A stretch of DNA of 64,000 bases from Curtobacterium oceanosedimentum (GTDB taxonomy: Bacteria; Actinomycetota; Actinomycetes; Actinomycetales; Microbacteriaceae): the NCBI RefSeq assembly GCF_020297365.1, contig NZ_JAIXIG010000022.1, forward strand, positions 1 to 64,000, in the 5' to 3' direction. Shown here in pieces: positions 37,643 through 46,376 of the stretch. The notes under the pieces were generated by a model, which was not told the origin of the DNA, did not search any database, and saw only the letters and a list, made by a program, of their open reading frames with translations. The position numbers and the translations under genes were made by a program. Each line of letters begins with the position of its first letter. The first letter of the stretch is position 1.

Positions 37643-37645
37643 CGC

Positions 37646-37674
37646 GCGGCCGGTCTCGTCACGAGACCGCCGCG
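37646..37674. terminator. Hairpin between convergent genes
   Basis: GGTCTCG (37652-37658) pairs with CGAGACC (37662-37668) over 3 nt, extended by GCGGC/GCCGC with a small bulge. Confidence 0.6.
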
Positions 37675-37691
37675 GTCGGGGGCCAGGCCGC

Positions 37692-39101
37692 TCAGGGGTA
37701 GATGCGGACCGGGGTGGAGACATCGGTCTCGGGGCGGACCGGGAAGCCGGCGATGCCATCGGGTCCGCGGTACGTGACACCGGCGACGATCCCGTCGGTC
37801 CCCGTGAGCGTCAGCTGCTTCGCCGTCTGCACCGGCAGCGTGACCGTTGCGCCGGACGCGATCGCGAGCGTGCGTCGCTCATCGCCGGAGCGCACCGTCA
37901 CCGAGCGGTCCTCGCGCGTGGGGTTCACGAAGTTCAGTCGGACGCCGTCGCCGGGTGCGATCGCGGTGATCGCGCGGTCACCGAGCGGCTCGGCGGACGC
38001 GAACCAGCCCAGGTCGGTGCCGTCGCCGTTGCCGTCGGTCGGCGTCGTGGTGCGGGCGCCAGCGACGACGGGCTCGGTCGAGGTCACGGTGAAAGAGTAC
38101 CGGCCGTCCGGGAAGTCGTCGAGCGCGACGTCCGTCACGACCCCGGGCTCCGCGGTCGCGTTGACGGTCGAGCCACCGCCGTCGGCCGTGCTGATGCCGA
38201 GCGTCACCCGAGCCGACTTGTCGCCCGGTACGAACAGCCGGACGATGGGCGCGGCGTCGGCGGTGTCGTCGCCGCGCTGCGCCGCCTGGGTGTCGGCGAG
38301 CACGACCCCCGGGATCACCTGCACTCGCGAGGGCGCGGCACCGCCGGAGACGATGTCGTACCCGCCCGGCGTGAGCGTGCGGACGACGGTCTCCTGCATG
38401 TGCGCGACGATCTGCCCGCCGGACGACGTCACGTGCACGACGGTCGATGCAGCGTCCGAGACGAAGCCGGACAGCGGCACGACCTTCTGCGTGTTCGGCG
38501 CGACGACGATGCCGGTCGTGCCCGGTGCGCTGACGGTCCCGCTGCCGTCGTGGATCGTCAGGTCGACGGTGGCGTTCACCTCGGTCGGGTTCGACAGCGT
38601 CACGAGGCTGGTGCGTCCGGTCTCCGTGGAGCCGCCGACGAGCCAGGTGGACCGGCTCGGGTCGTCGCACGACGCTGCTCCGGCGCCGACCAGGTCGCCG
38701 CTGGAGACGCTCTGGTAGCTGCTGCCGGCGACCTGCGGGGTGGTCTCGCCCGCCGGGGCCGTGAGCAGACGAGGGTCGCTCCCGCCGGTGGTCGACGGAT
38801 CGAGCGCCGAGCGGTCGACCGTCGAGCCCGTCGTCGCCGTCGCGATCGTGGCCGAACCGACCGTGCTCGCGGTCGTGGCGTCGTTGCCGGCGTCGTCGGA
38901 CAGCCGCAGGGCGCTGCCGGCACAGACGCGCTCGGCGGCGGCGGGCACCGGCGTCACGGTGCGTCCGGCCGGCCGGCCGGGGTCGGACTCCGTGCCGAAG
39001 GCGTGTGCGGCGGTGACGGCGCCCGCGGCGACGACCACGGCGACCGCGGTGGCGGTCCCGCGGACGACCCACCGACGGACGGAGGCGGGGGTGGGGCTCA
39101 T
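37692..39101 (-). CDS. DUF5719 family exported protein
   Basis: The protein has 469 residues. An N-terminal membrane anchor or signal (about 12-33, after RRWVVRG) precedes a Ser/Thr-rich linker and a long beta-sandwich-like part with motifs LVTLSNPTEVNATVDLTIHD and NTQKVVPLSGFV. These are typical of DUF5719. The family is encoded directly after a large GT2 membrane protein in actinobacteria, as here, with a 4-nt ATGA overlap. It is probably a partner of that glycosyltransferase on the outer face; this is inference. Confidence 0.82.
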   Translation of the reverse strand: MSPTPASVRRWVVRGTATAVAVVVAAGAVTAAHAFGTESDPGRPAGRTVTPVPAAAERVCAGSALRLSDDAGNDATTASTVGSATIATATTGSTVDRSALDPSTTGGSDPRLLTAPAGETTPQVAGSSYQSVSSGDLVGAGAASCDDPSRSTWLVGGSTETGRTSLVTLSNPTEVNATVDLTIHDGSGTVSAPGTTGIVVAPNTQKVVPLSGFVSDAASTVVHVTSSGGQIVAHMQETVVRTLTPGGYDIVSGGAAPSRVQVIPGVVLADTQAAQRGDDTADAAPIVRLFVPGDKSARVTLGISTADGGGSTVNATAEPGVVTDVALDDFPDGRYSFTVTSTEPVVAGARTTTPTDGNGDGTDLGWFASAEPLGDRAITAIAPGDGVRLNFVNPTREDRSVTVRSGDERRTLAIASGATVTLPVQTAKQLTLTGTDGIVAGVTYRGPDGIAGFPVRPETDVSTPVRIYP

Positions 39102-41950
39102 TCGTCTCGCTCCTCGTCGAAGGTGGTGGCGGGCTCCTCGGCCTCGATGACGTTCGAGGTGGCGCGGCGTCGGCGGGGCGCGGTCGGCACGGCGAGCAGG
39201 GCCGCGGCCCCGAACACCACGCCGAGCACGACCAGGTACAGCACGTGCGTGGCCTGGGTGGCGGCCGAGCCGGTGCGCACGCGGTCGACCTCGCCGTCGT
39301 AGTGGAACAGCTGGCCGGTCGCGGTCTCGCCGATGGCCGTGAACCGCGCGTCCTGCCCGATCGCCCCGGCGGCACGGTCGTGCACCGCGCGGGCCTCGGG
39401 GTCGTCGCCGGCGTCGTCGATGAGCACGAAGCTCACGCCGAGCTCCGCGAGCGCCGGACGCGGGTCGTACCCGCTGCGGCTCGCGAGGTTGCCGGCAAGC
39501 GTGGTCAGTCGCGCCCCGGACTCGCTCAGACGCAGAGCCGTCGCGTCGAGGGTCGACTGGTCGTCGAGCGTCGAGCCCTGCCCGCGCTCGAGCGTGACCG
39601 CGAGCGAGCCGTCGTCCTGCGGCACCACGACGAGCGTGCCCACGTCGGGGTTCGCCTGCGCCTCGGCGTTCACGTAGGCGCTCAGCACGCGGCCGGTGGT
39701 CGGCTCGATCGTGGCGTTGCCGAGGTAGAACGCGGCGAAGGCCGGCGCGACGGCGACCCCCGTGAGCACCGTCGCGGCGAGACCCGCCACCGGCGCGGCC
39801 TTCGGCAGCACGTCGATCCCGATGCAGGCGGCCACGACCAGGGCGAGCCAGTACACCGAGAGCCCGCTGCCCGGCCACACGATCGTGGTCGTCGAGCCGA
39901 CGCCCGTCACCGTCACGTGCGTCGCCGCGAACGCGGTCGCGAACCCGAGGAGTGCCACCACGAGCGCGGCACCCGCGACGGCCCAGCGGTGGCCGAGCAT
40001 CGCGCCGATGGCGGCGGCCGCCACCGGCAGCGCGAGCACGGCCATGACGACCGGCAGCACCACCGCGGCGATCGCCAGGCCACTGGTGACGGGCAGCCAA
40101 CCGCTCCAGTCGGGCAGGGGCTGACCGATCGCCAGCTGCAGCGCGGACGGCGCACGGGTCGCCGACGGCACACCGGGGTCGGCGAAGACGGCGAGCAGGT
40201 TGCCCCTGGCCGCCTGCGCGAGCACCAGCGGCAGGAAGAGCACGACGGTGGGCACCGGGATGAAGACCCGACGGTGCGCGCGCCGCCAGCCGACCAGCAG
40301 CGCCACGAGCCAGCAGACCAGCAGGACCGGCAGCAGCGACGGCGCCGAGGCCGCGACGACGGCGAAGAGCAACGAGGCGCCGGACGCCCAGGCCCACGAG
40401 CGGTGCGCCTCGAGGACGGCGAGGAACAGCCACGGCAGGACCACGTGCGCGATCACGGCACCGAGGTGGCCCGTCGTGACCGCCCCGACGAGCGAGGGGG
40501 CGATGGCGTAGAGCGCCGCACCGATGACCGGCACCCAGGTGCGCGTCGTGACCTTGCGGACCGCGAACCAGGCACCGAGGGCGGACAGCGGGAACGCCAC
40601 GAGCATCACGAGCACGACCGCGGTCGACGGCGACCAGAAGACGATCGAGCCGAGCACCGCGAGGACGGCCGCGAACGGGTCGGACGGACCGGTGAAGCCG
40701 GTGCCGAGCGAGTGCCAGCCGTAGCCGACGTTCTGCCAGAGCTGGCCGGGTGTGGCGCTGAGCGGCAGGAGACCGCCGCCCGTCAACGCCGGCGAGCCGA
40801 GCAGCGGGTAGAGGGTCACGACGCTCAGGACCGCGGCGGCCAGGACCACCCAGATCCCGCCGTCGCCCAGGAACGACGCCCGCGCGATCGGGGCGTCCTC
40901 GACCCGGGCGAGTTCGGCGTCGCGCGTGGTGGTGCGGTGCTCGTGCAGGCGTCGCCAGCTCACCCGCAGGGGTTCGATGGCCGCCCACCCAAGTTTCTGG
41001 GTCCGCGCCAGGTTCTTCCGCGCCCGGCCCGTGCCCCCGCCGAAGGCGACGGCGAACGCGGCCGCCAGCTCGGGCACGACCGCAGCGGGGTGCTTCGCGA
41101 CCAGGTGCCCGAGGGCACGACCGACCGCGAACGGCACGAGGGTCAACCAGTGCAACCACAGCAGGCCGACGGGTGCGTAGACCATCCGCCGGTGCAGCTG
41201 CGCCTGCCGGTGGATGCGGACGCGCCGGGCCTCGGACACGCGCTTGCGCCCGAACTCCTCGATGGGTCCGGCGCTGGTGACCCGTGCCTCCGGCACGAGG
41301 GCGACCCGGTGCCCGGCGAGCCGGACCCGGGTGCAGAAGTCGAGTGCGGCGTCGACGTCCGGCAGTGCCGGGTCGAACCCGCGGAGCTCGTTCCAGACCG
41401 AGCGGCGCACGAGCATGCCGCCGGCGCTGACGGCGAGCACGTCGGTGTTGCGGTCGTGCTGTCCCTGGTCGAGCTCGTCCTGCACGAGCACGACGGACCG
41501 GCCGAAGCGGGTCGTGCTCTCACCGAAGGCACGGATGCGCGAGGGGTCGTCGTCGGCGACGAGCTTCGGCCCCGCGACGACGACCGACGGTGCGATCTCG
41601 ACGGCGGACAGCAGGTCGGCGAGCGCGGTCGGTGCCGGCGCATTGTCGTGTCCGAGCACCCAGAGCCACTCGTCGACGGGCTCGTCGGTGGCGGCCGGCG
41701 GGGCGGCGCGCTCCCCCTGGCGCACGGCGTCACCGAACGCGACACCGGCCGGCAGCCGGACGAGCCGGGCGGACCCGCCGAACGACAGCTCGGCGGTCGA
41801 CCCGTCGGTCGAGCCGACGTCGACGACCACGAGGTTCTCGGGGTGGCGCGTCTGCGCGGCGAGCGCGTCCAGGGTCCGGTCGAGGTGGTCGGCCCCGTTC
41901 GCGGCGACGAGGATCGTGGTGACGCGGGGCTGGGAGACGCTGGGCTGCAT
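39098..41950 (-). CDS. Large GT2-family glycosyltransferase with multi-pass membrane region
   Basis: The protein has 950 residues. The N-terminal GT-A domain (1-260) starts TTILVAANGADHLDRTLDAL with VDVGSTDGST and VSAGGMLVRRSVWNELRGFD. About a dozen membrane helices and an exported C-terminal region follow, with a final helix near 910-930. The family transfers sugars to polyprenyl-linked or wall polymers; the acceptor is unknown. I start at the ATG at 41950, since TAGAGT (41966-41961) would be the -10 box and includes the alternative upstream GTG. Coupled to the DUF5719 gene. Confidence 0.88.
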   Translation of the reverse strand: MQPSVSQPRVTTILVAANGADHLDRTLDALAAQTRHPENLVVVDVGSTDGSTAELSFGGSARLVRLPAGVAFGDAVRQGERAAPPAATDEPVDEWLWVLGHDNAPAPTALADLLSAVEIAPSVVVAGPKLVADDDPSRIRAFGESTTRFGRSVVLVQDELDQGQHDRNTDVLAVSAGGMLVRRSVWNELRGFDPALPDVDAALDFCTRVRLAGHRVALVPEARVTSAGPIEEFGRKRVSEARRVRIHRQAQLHRRMVYAPVGLLWLHWLTLVPFAVGRALGHLVAKHPAAVVPELAAAFAVAFGGGTGRARKNLARTQKLGWAAIEPLRVSWRRLHEHRTTTRDAELARVEDAPIARASFLGDGGIWVVLAAAVLSVVTLYPLLGSPALTGGGLLPLSATPGQLWQNVGYGWHSLGTGFTGPSDPFAAVLAVLGSIVFWSPSTAVVLVMLVAFPLSALGAWFAVRKVTTRTWVPVIGAALYAIAPSLVGAVTTGHLGAVIAHVVLPWLFLAVLEAHRSWAWASGASLLFAVVAASAPSLLPVLLVCWLVALLVGWRRAHRRVFIPVPTVVLFLPLVLAQAARGNLLAVFADPGVPSATRAPSALQLAIGQPLPDWSGWLPVTSGLAIAAVVLPVVMAVLALPVAAAAIGAMLGHRWAVAGAALVVALLGFATAFAATHVTVTGVGSTTTIVWPGSGLSVYWLALVVAACIGIDVLPKAAPVAGLAATVLTGVAVAPAFAAFYLGNATIEPTTGRVLSAYVNAEAQANPDVGTLVVVPQDDGSLAVTLERGQGSTLDDQSTLDATALRLSESGARLTTLAGNLASRSGYDPRPALAELGVSFVLIDDAGDDPEARAVHDRAAGAIGQDARFTAIGETATGQLFHYDGEVDRVRTGSAATQATHVLYLVVLGVVFGAAALLAVPTAPRRRRATSNVIEAEEPATTFDEERDE

Positions 41951-41960
41951 GACGGGCGTC

Positions 41961-41966
41961 ACTCTA
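41961..41966 (-). promoter_or_regulatory. -10 box TAGAGT of the large glycosyltransferase gene
   Basis: Minus-strand TAGAGT ends 10 nt before the ATG at 41950, predicting a leader of only 3-4 nt. Just upstream, 41970-41984 carries a single arm (TCTGGAGGCCCGGGG) like the palindrome family. Confidence 0.45.
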
Positions 41967-42063
41967 CGGTCTGGAGGCCCGGGGTCGGCTGCGCAGGGCG
42001 GCGCGCCGTGAACCTCGGGGTGCGCTCACCGCGAGGTGCAGGAAGAGCGCTGGACGGCTGGCC

Positions 42064-42134
42064 CCGGCGTCCTCGTCGCAGGCTCCTCAGAACGAGGTGG
42101 CCGGGTTCCGGCGCCTTCGTCGCAGGCTCCTCAG
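42064..42134. repeat. 27-bp imperfect direct repeat, two copies 44 bp apart
   Basis: The copies are at 42064-42090 and 42108-42134; they share TCGTCGCAGGCTCCTCAG exactly and differ at two positions upstream of it. They lie in the gap between the large glycosyltransferase gene and the whiB2 stop. Confidence 0.8.
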
Positions 42135-42145
42135 GGGCGCAGCTG

Positions 42146-42165
42146 CACGGCGCTGGCGCGCCGTG
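42146..42165 (-). terminator. Hairpin after whiB2
   Basis: CACGGCGC (42146-42153) pairs with GCGCCGTG (42158-42165) over TGGC, just downstream of the whiB2 stop at 42173. Confidence 0.55.
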
Positions 42166-42172
42166 GGCGCAG

Positions 42173-42496
42173 CTACGCCCGCTTCCGCAGCTTCCGGCGC
42201 TCGCGCTCCGACAGCCCGCCCCAGATGCCGAAGCGCTCGTCGTTCTCGAGCGCGTACTCGAGGCACTGCGCACGGACCTCGCAGGACGTGCAGATCTTCT
42301 TCGCCTCGCGCGTCGAGCCGCCCTTCTCGGGGAAGAACGCCTCCGGGTCGGTCTGCGCGCAGAGCGAGTCGACCTGCCACGCGAGCGGGTTCTCCTCGTC
42401 GTCGGACTCCGGTCGCCGGACACCCGGGACGCCGAGCGCCACGGGGTCGACGTGCCAGTCCTCCGGAACTCCGGCGCGGAAGTCGGAACCGTTCAC
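42173..42496 (-). CDS. whiB2: WhiB2-type iron-sulfur regulator of cell division
   Basis: 107 residues from the GTG at 42496. Cluster cysteines are at 46, 69, 72 and 78 (C-X22-C-X2-C-X5-C), with AFFPEKGGSTREAKKIC, the IWGGLSERERR turn and a basic tail. WhiB2/WhmD/WhiB controls septation and development. The start is placed well inside the longest frame, because a good promoter (TTGACT-N17-TGTAAT) lies over the first 15 codons of that frame. An AGGGG site precedes GTG 42496. GTG 42505 is the near alternative. Confidence 0.88.
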   Translation of the reverse strand: MNGSDFRAGVPEDWHVDPVALGVPGVRRPESDDEENPLAWQVDSLCAQTDPEAFFPEKGGSTREAKKICTSCEVRAQCLEYALENDERFGIWGGLSERERRKLRKRA

Positions 42497-42554
42497 CCTG
42501 ATCACCCCTGACGTCTCGATGACGAACCACGACGGATTGCCGTCGTTGCCTGTA

Positions 42555-42583
42555 ATTACAGCGGTGTCATTCGCTGGAGTCAA
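42555..42583 (-). promoter_or_regulatory. Sigma-70-like promoter of whiB2
   Basis: On the minus strand TTGACT (42583-42578) is followed after exactly 17 bp by TGTAAT (42560-42555). The -10 region forms the palindrome TGTAATTACA (42551-42560). The predicted transcript starts near 42548, 52 nt before the chosen start codon. Confidence 0.65.
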
Positions 42584-42611
42584 GTCGCGGATCATAGAAG
42601 GCACTGACCGC

Positions 42612-42644
42612 TTCGGCGTGTCATGTCCCCCGTTTGGGCGTGTC
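42612..42644 (-). promoter_or_regulatory. Paired GACACGCC boxes upstream of whiB2 promoter
   Basis: On the minus strand GACACGCCCAA (42644-42634) and GACACGCCGAA (42622-42612) are 22 bp apart start to start, two helical turns. The nearer one is 28 bp upstream of the -35 box. They are a candidate activator or self-regulation site. Confidence 0.45.
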
Positions 42645-42694
42645 GCACTGCGTCGGTCGACCTTCCGGGGGACAGCAAGCCCCGTCCTGCCGGC

Positions 42695-43657
42695 TCAGGA
42701 GGCGCGGCGCCGCGCCTCCCAGGCGCTCGAGACCATCTCGTCCAGGGTGTGCCGCATGGCCCACTCGAGGTCGCGTCCGGCCGCCTCGCCGGTGGCGACG
42801 ATGCGCGCCGGGTCGCCGGGTCGGCGGGGTGCGACCTCCGGCTCGAAGGCGATGCCGGTGCCGGCCGCCATGGCGTCCATGATCTGCCGGACGCTCACGC
42901 CGTCGCCGCTGCCCAGGTTGTAGGCGCGGTCGAGCGGCTCCCCCGCCTCGAGCTTGCGGGCCGCCACGGCGTGCGAGTGGGCGAGGTCGGCCACGTGCAC
43001 GTAGTCGCGCACGCAGGTGCCGTCGGGGGTCGCGTAGTCGTCGCCGTTGATCCGCGGGGTGCGGCCGGCGAGCAACGCGTCGAACACCAGGGGGAACAGG
43101 TTGTGCGGGCTGGCGTCGTACAGGTCCGGCTCCCCCGAGCCGACGACGTTGAAGTACCGCAGCGACGTCGTCGTGAAGCCCGCAGCGACCTCCATGTCGC
43201 GCAGCAGCCACTCGCCGATGAGCTTCGACTCGCCGTAGGGCGACTCGGGGTTCTTCGGCGTCGACTCGACCACCGTCTCGACGTCCGGGGTGCCGTACAC
43301 GGCGGCACTGGACGAGAACACGACCTTCGTCACGCCGGCGTCCGCCATCGCACGGAGCAGGGTCGCCGTGCCGGTGACGTTCTGCTCGTAGGTGTGCAAC
43401 GGACGGTCCACCGAGACGCCGGCGTACTTGTACCCGGCCACGTGCACCACGCCCGTGACGTCGTGCTCGCTGAAGGTGCGCGCGAGGAGCTCGCCGTCGA
43501 GGATCGTGCCCTCGACGAACGGCACGTCGTCGGGCACGAAGGCCCGGAAGCCGCTCGAGAGGTCGTCGAACGCGACCGTGTCGATGCCCGCCGCACGCAG
43601 CGCGCGGACGACGTGGGACCCGATGTACCCGGCACCGCCGGTGACCAGCCAACTCAT
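42695..43657 (-). CDS. galE: UDP-glucose 4-epimerase
   Basis: A 320-residue extended short-chain dehydrogenase. The NAD-binding GGAGYIGS is at the N-terminus, and the catalytic Ser/Tyr/Lys set appears as SSSAAVYG and SPYGESKLIGE. It interconverts UDP-glucose and UDP-galactose, supplying galactosyl units for the surface glycan genes around it. The ATG at 43657 follows TAGCGT by 7 nt (leaderless), making it better than the in-frame GTG at 43666. Confidence 0.92.
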   Translation of the reverse strand: MSWLVTGGAGYIGSHVVRALRAAGIDTVAFDDLSSGFRAFVPDDVPFVEGTILDGELLARTFSEHDVTGVVHVAGYKYAGVSVDRPLHTYEQNVTGTATLLRAMADAGVTKVVFSSSAAVYGTPDVETVVESTPKNPESPYGESKLIGEWLLRDMEVAAGFTTTSLRYFNVVGSGEPDLYDASPHNLFPLVFDALLAGRTPRINGDDYATPDGTCVRDYVHVADLAHSHAVAARKLEAGEPLDRAYNLGSGDGVSVRQIMDAMAAGTGIAFEPEVAPRRPGDPARIVATGEAAGRDLEWAMRHTLDEMVSSAWEARRRAS

Positions 43658-43664
43658 GGTCGCC

Positions 43665-43670
43665 ACGCTA
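43665..43670 (-). promoter_or_regulatory. -10 box TAGCGT, leaderless start of galE
   Basis: Minus-strand TAGCGT ends 7 nt before the ATG at 43657. Confidence 0.45.
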
Positions 43671-43720
43671 GCGGACGACGACGACGCCCCGGTGGCGGGG
43701 CCCGGACCGGTCCGGGTCGG

Positions 43721-44929
43721 CTAGGCCCCGGTGGCGATGAAGACGGTGGAGGTGACGCCGTCGGACGAGTCCGCCTCGACGGTGACGTCGCCCTCGTCGG
43801 GGGTGATGAAGCAGGACTCACCCCTGCGCAGCAGCGTCGCCGACCGCGCCCCGACGAGCGTGACGACGCCCTCGGTGCAGATCGCGATGGACGGCCCCGA
43901 CAGCGGAGCGACCCCGCCCGTGCTCAGCCCCGCCGGACGACCGTCGCCGCTGACCCGCAGCAGCGCGAAGCCGACGCCCTGCGGCGCGAACCGGTCGACG
44001 CCGGGGCCGACGTGCTCCGGCTCGAGCACCGGCGCCGGGTACGCGGTGAAGTCGAGCACCCGCAGCAGCTCCGGCACGTCGACGTGCTTCGGCGTCAACC
44101 CGCCGCGGAGCACGTTGTCCGACGGGGCCATCAGCTCGATGCCCAGGCCGTCGAGGTAGGCGTGGATGTTCCCGGCGGGCAGGTACATGGCCTGACCGGC
44201 GGACAGCGTGACGCGGTGCATGAGCAGGGAGACGACGATCCCGGGGTCCCCCGGCCAGCTGGCGGCCAGGTCACGCACGGTGCGGGTGTTCGGGGTGAGG
44301 TGGTCCTCGTCCGTCGCGGCAGCGAGGTCGCCGGCCGCCTGCACCACGGCGAGCGCCGACTCGTCGGCCGTCTCGAGCCACCGGACGGTGTCCTCGAGTC
44401 CGTGCAGCAGGTGCACCTCGAGCGGCCCGAGCCGACCGGTGCCGGCGTCGAGGGCACGGACCTCGGCCAGGGTCTCCTCGACCGGACGGAAGCCGCTCAG
44501 TGCCTCGAACCGGTCGCTCAGCGCGACGACGAGCTCTGGCTTGGGGAACGGGTCCTTGTAGTTCCGGGCGGGGTCGTCGATCGCGACGCCAGCACGCTCC
44601 TCGCGCTCGTACCCCTCCTCCGCCTGCTCCGGCGTCGGGTGCGCCTGCAGCGAGAGCGGGGCCGCCGCCGCGAGCACCTTGAGCAGGAAGGGCAGCCCGG
44701 TGCGGTCGACGCCGAGCGCGGTCTCCGGCTCGTCGGCGATCCAGTCGCGCAGCGTGTCCGCGCCGCCGACCATGGCCGGGTTGACGACCACGCTGGGGCT
44801 GCCGGCGTGCGCGCCGAGCCAGAGCTCGGCCTGCGGGGCGCCGGTGACGGTGCGACCGAGGAGCTCCGGGATCGCCGTGACCGAGCCCCATGCGTAGTCG
44901 CGGGGGGTGTTCGTGATGCCGAGGAACAT
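43721..44929 (-). CDS. manA: Mannose-6-phosphate isomerase, class I
   Basis: The 402-residue enzyme converts fructose-6-phosphate and mannose-6-phosphate, the entry to GDP-mannose and polyprenol-phosphate mannose. Zinc-binding and active-site segments are visible: PLSLQAHPTPEQAEEGY, YKDPFPKPELVVAL, the MYLPAGNIHAYLDGLGIELM cupin strand and SDNVLRGGLTPKHVDV. The ATG at 44929 follows TAGGCT by 7 nt. It is divergent from the ligase-like gene. In mycobacteria manA also lies near whiB2. Confidence 0.95.
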   Translation of the reverse strand: MFLGITNTPRDYAWGSVTAIPELLGRTVTGAPQAELWLGAHAGSPSVVVNPAMVGGADTLRDWIADEPETALGVDRTGLPFLLKVLAAAAPLSLQAHPTPEQAEEGYEREERAGVAIDDPARNYKDPFPKPELVVALSDRFEALSGFRPVEETLAEVRALDAGTGRLGPLEVHLLHGLEDTVRWLETADESALAVVQAAGDLAAATDEDHLTPNTRTVRDLAASWPGDPGIVVSLLMHRVTLSAGQAMYLPAGNIHAYLDGLGIELMAPSDNVLRGGLTPKHVDVPELLRVLDFTAYPAPVLEPEHVGPGVDRFAPQGVGFALLRVSGDGRPAGLSTGGVAPLSGPSIAICTEGVVTLVGARSATLLRRGESCFITPDEGDVTVEADSSDGVTSTVFIATGA

Positions 44930-44936
44930 GGGCGAG

Positions 44937-44990
44937 AGCCTACCGGCGCTGCCGACGGGACTCCTGCTGACCGCGACCGGCCGGTAGCCT
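44937..44990. promoter_or_regulatory. Divergent leaderless promoters of manA and the ligase-like gene
   Basis: Minus-strand TAGGCT (44942-44937) lies 7 nt before the manA ATG. Plus-strand TAGCCT (44985-44990) lies 6 nt before the GTG at 44997. The two boxes are 42 bp apart. Confidence 0.5.
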
Positions 44991-44996
44991 GGCGTC

Positions 44997-46376
44997 GTGA
45001 CGAACACCTGGCCGCTGGCACGCGGGACCGTACCGGAGCGCGAGGCGTTCGCCTTCGGGGCGACCACCCTGTTCGTGCTGTTCGCGGGCGACGCCGTGCC
45101 GAACACCCTGACCTGGGTCGGCGCCGGGGTCCTGTGGGCGGCGGTCGCCGTGTGGGGCGTCACCGTGCTGGTCCGGGCGAAGCCGCCGCTCGTGCGCACC
45201 CCGTGGGCGCTGTGGGCGTTCCTGGGCTGGTGCCTCGTCACGCTGATCTGGTCGCACTGGCGGTTCGCGACGCTTCCGAGCCTGTTCGTGCAGGTGGTCT
45301 GTGCCGCGGTGGCCTTCGCCATCGCCTCGACCCTGACGTGGCGCCGGATCGCGGACGCACTGAGCCTGGCGCTGCGCTGGGTCCTGCTGCTCTCGCTCCT
45401 GTTCGAGGCCGTCGTCGCGGTGGTCGTGCGGCACCCGATCGCGCCGATCTGGACCGACTACGGCGATGCCGACATCCCCGACGCGTTCTACTTCTCACGC
45501 GCCGAGCTCTTCACCGGCGGCCGGATCCAGGGGCTGCCGGGCAACGCGAACCTGCTCGCGATGGTGGCCCTGCTGGTCGCGATCGTCGTGGCGGTGCAGT
45601 TCGCCGAGGGCCGGTTGCGTCGGAACCAGGCGATCGGCTGGCTCGTCGTCGCCGGGCTCGGGCTCGTCCTGACCCGTTCATCCACGGTCCTCGCCGCCGC
45701 TCTGGTGGTCGTCCTCGTCGCCCTGGCCGCCGTCGCGATCCGCCGGGTGCCCACCGAGCGCCGCACGCCGCGCTACCTGCTGGTCGCCGCCGGTGCCGCC
45801 GTGGTGGCCGTCGCCGGCGTGCTGCTGCGCGGCCCGGTGTCCGAGCTGCTCGGCAAGGGCTCCGACGCCACCGGTCGGGGCGAGATCTGGGCGAAGGTGC
45901 TCGGACTGATCGACCAGCACCCCGTGGTCGGGTGGGGCTGGATCGGCTACTGGTGGCCCGGCATCCCGACCCTCGCCGACCTCGCCCACCGCAAGGGCGT
46001 CGTCTACCTGCAGGCGCACGACGCCTACCTGGACGTCTGGATGCAGACCGGCATCGTCGGCCTGGTGCTCTTCGCCGTCTACGTCGTCACCACGCTCTCG
46101 CGGTCGTGGGCCTGCGCCACCCGCATCGGGTACGACGCGGCGCTCCGCCCGCGCACGTTCGACCCGGTGTCGCTCCTGCCGCTGCTCGTCGTCGTCGCCC
46201 TGCTGGTGCAGTCCGTGGCCGAGTCGCGGTTGCTCTACCAGGGCAACTGGGTGCTGTTCGCCCTGTTCGCGATCAAGACCCGCATCGTGCTGACCGGCGA
46301 GGAGCCCGTCTCTGCCGGTGACGGCCCCCGGACGCCGCCCGCGGCGCGTGCGTTCCGCTGGGCCGGCTCACGCTGA
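44997..46376 (+). CDS. O-antigen ligase/polymerase-like membrane protein
   Basis: The protein has 459 residues and 11-12 helices. A large periplasmic-type loop carries GRGEIWAKVLGLIDQHPVVG and then WGWIGYWWPG, the Wzy_C (O-antigen ligase) signature region, with a downstream HDAYLDVWMQTGIVGL motif. Family members polymerise or ligate lipid-linked glycans outside the membrane. In Gram-positive actinobacteria the acceptor is probably a wall or lipid glycan rather than LPS. The start is set by the TAGCCT box. The last 9 nt overlap the convergent EamA gene. Confidence 0.87.
   Translation: MTNTWPLARGTVPEREAFAFGATTLFVLFAGDAVPNTLTWVGAGVLWAAVAVWGVTVLVRAKPPLVRTPWALWAFLGWCLVTLIWSHWRFATLPSLFVQVVCAAVAFAIASTLTWRRIADALSLALRWVLLLSLLFEAVVAVVVRHPIAPIWTDYGDADIPDAFYFSRAELFTGGRIQGLPGNANLLAMVALLVAIVVAVQFAEGRLRRNQAIGWLVVAGLGLVLTRSSTVLAAALVVVLVALAAVAIRRVPTERRTPRYLLVAAGAAVVAVAGVLLRGPVSELLGKGSDATGRGEIWAKVLGLIDQHPVVGWGWIGYWWPGIPTLADLAHRKGVVYLQAHDAYLDVWMQTGIVGLVLFAVYVVTTLSRSWACATRIGYDAALRPRTFDPVSLLPLLVVVALLVQSVAESRLLYQGNWVLFALFAIKTRIVLTGEEPVSAGDGPRTPPAARAFRWAGSR

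Noticed and set aside
42497-42604. Longer N-terminus for the WhiB2 protein
   Set aside because: A TTGACT-N17-TGTAAT promoter lies inside it, and an AGGGG site precedes the later GTG.
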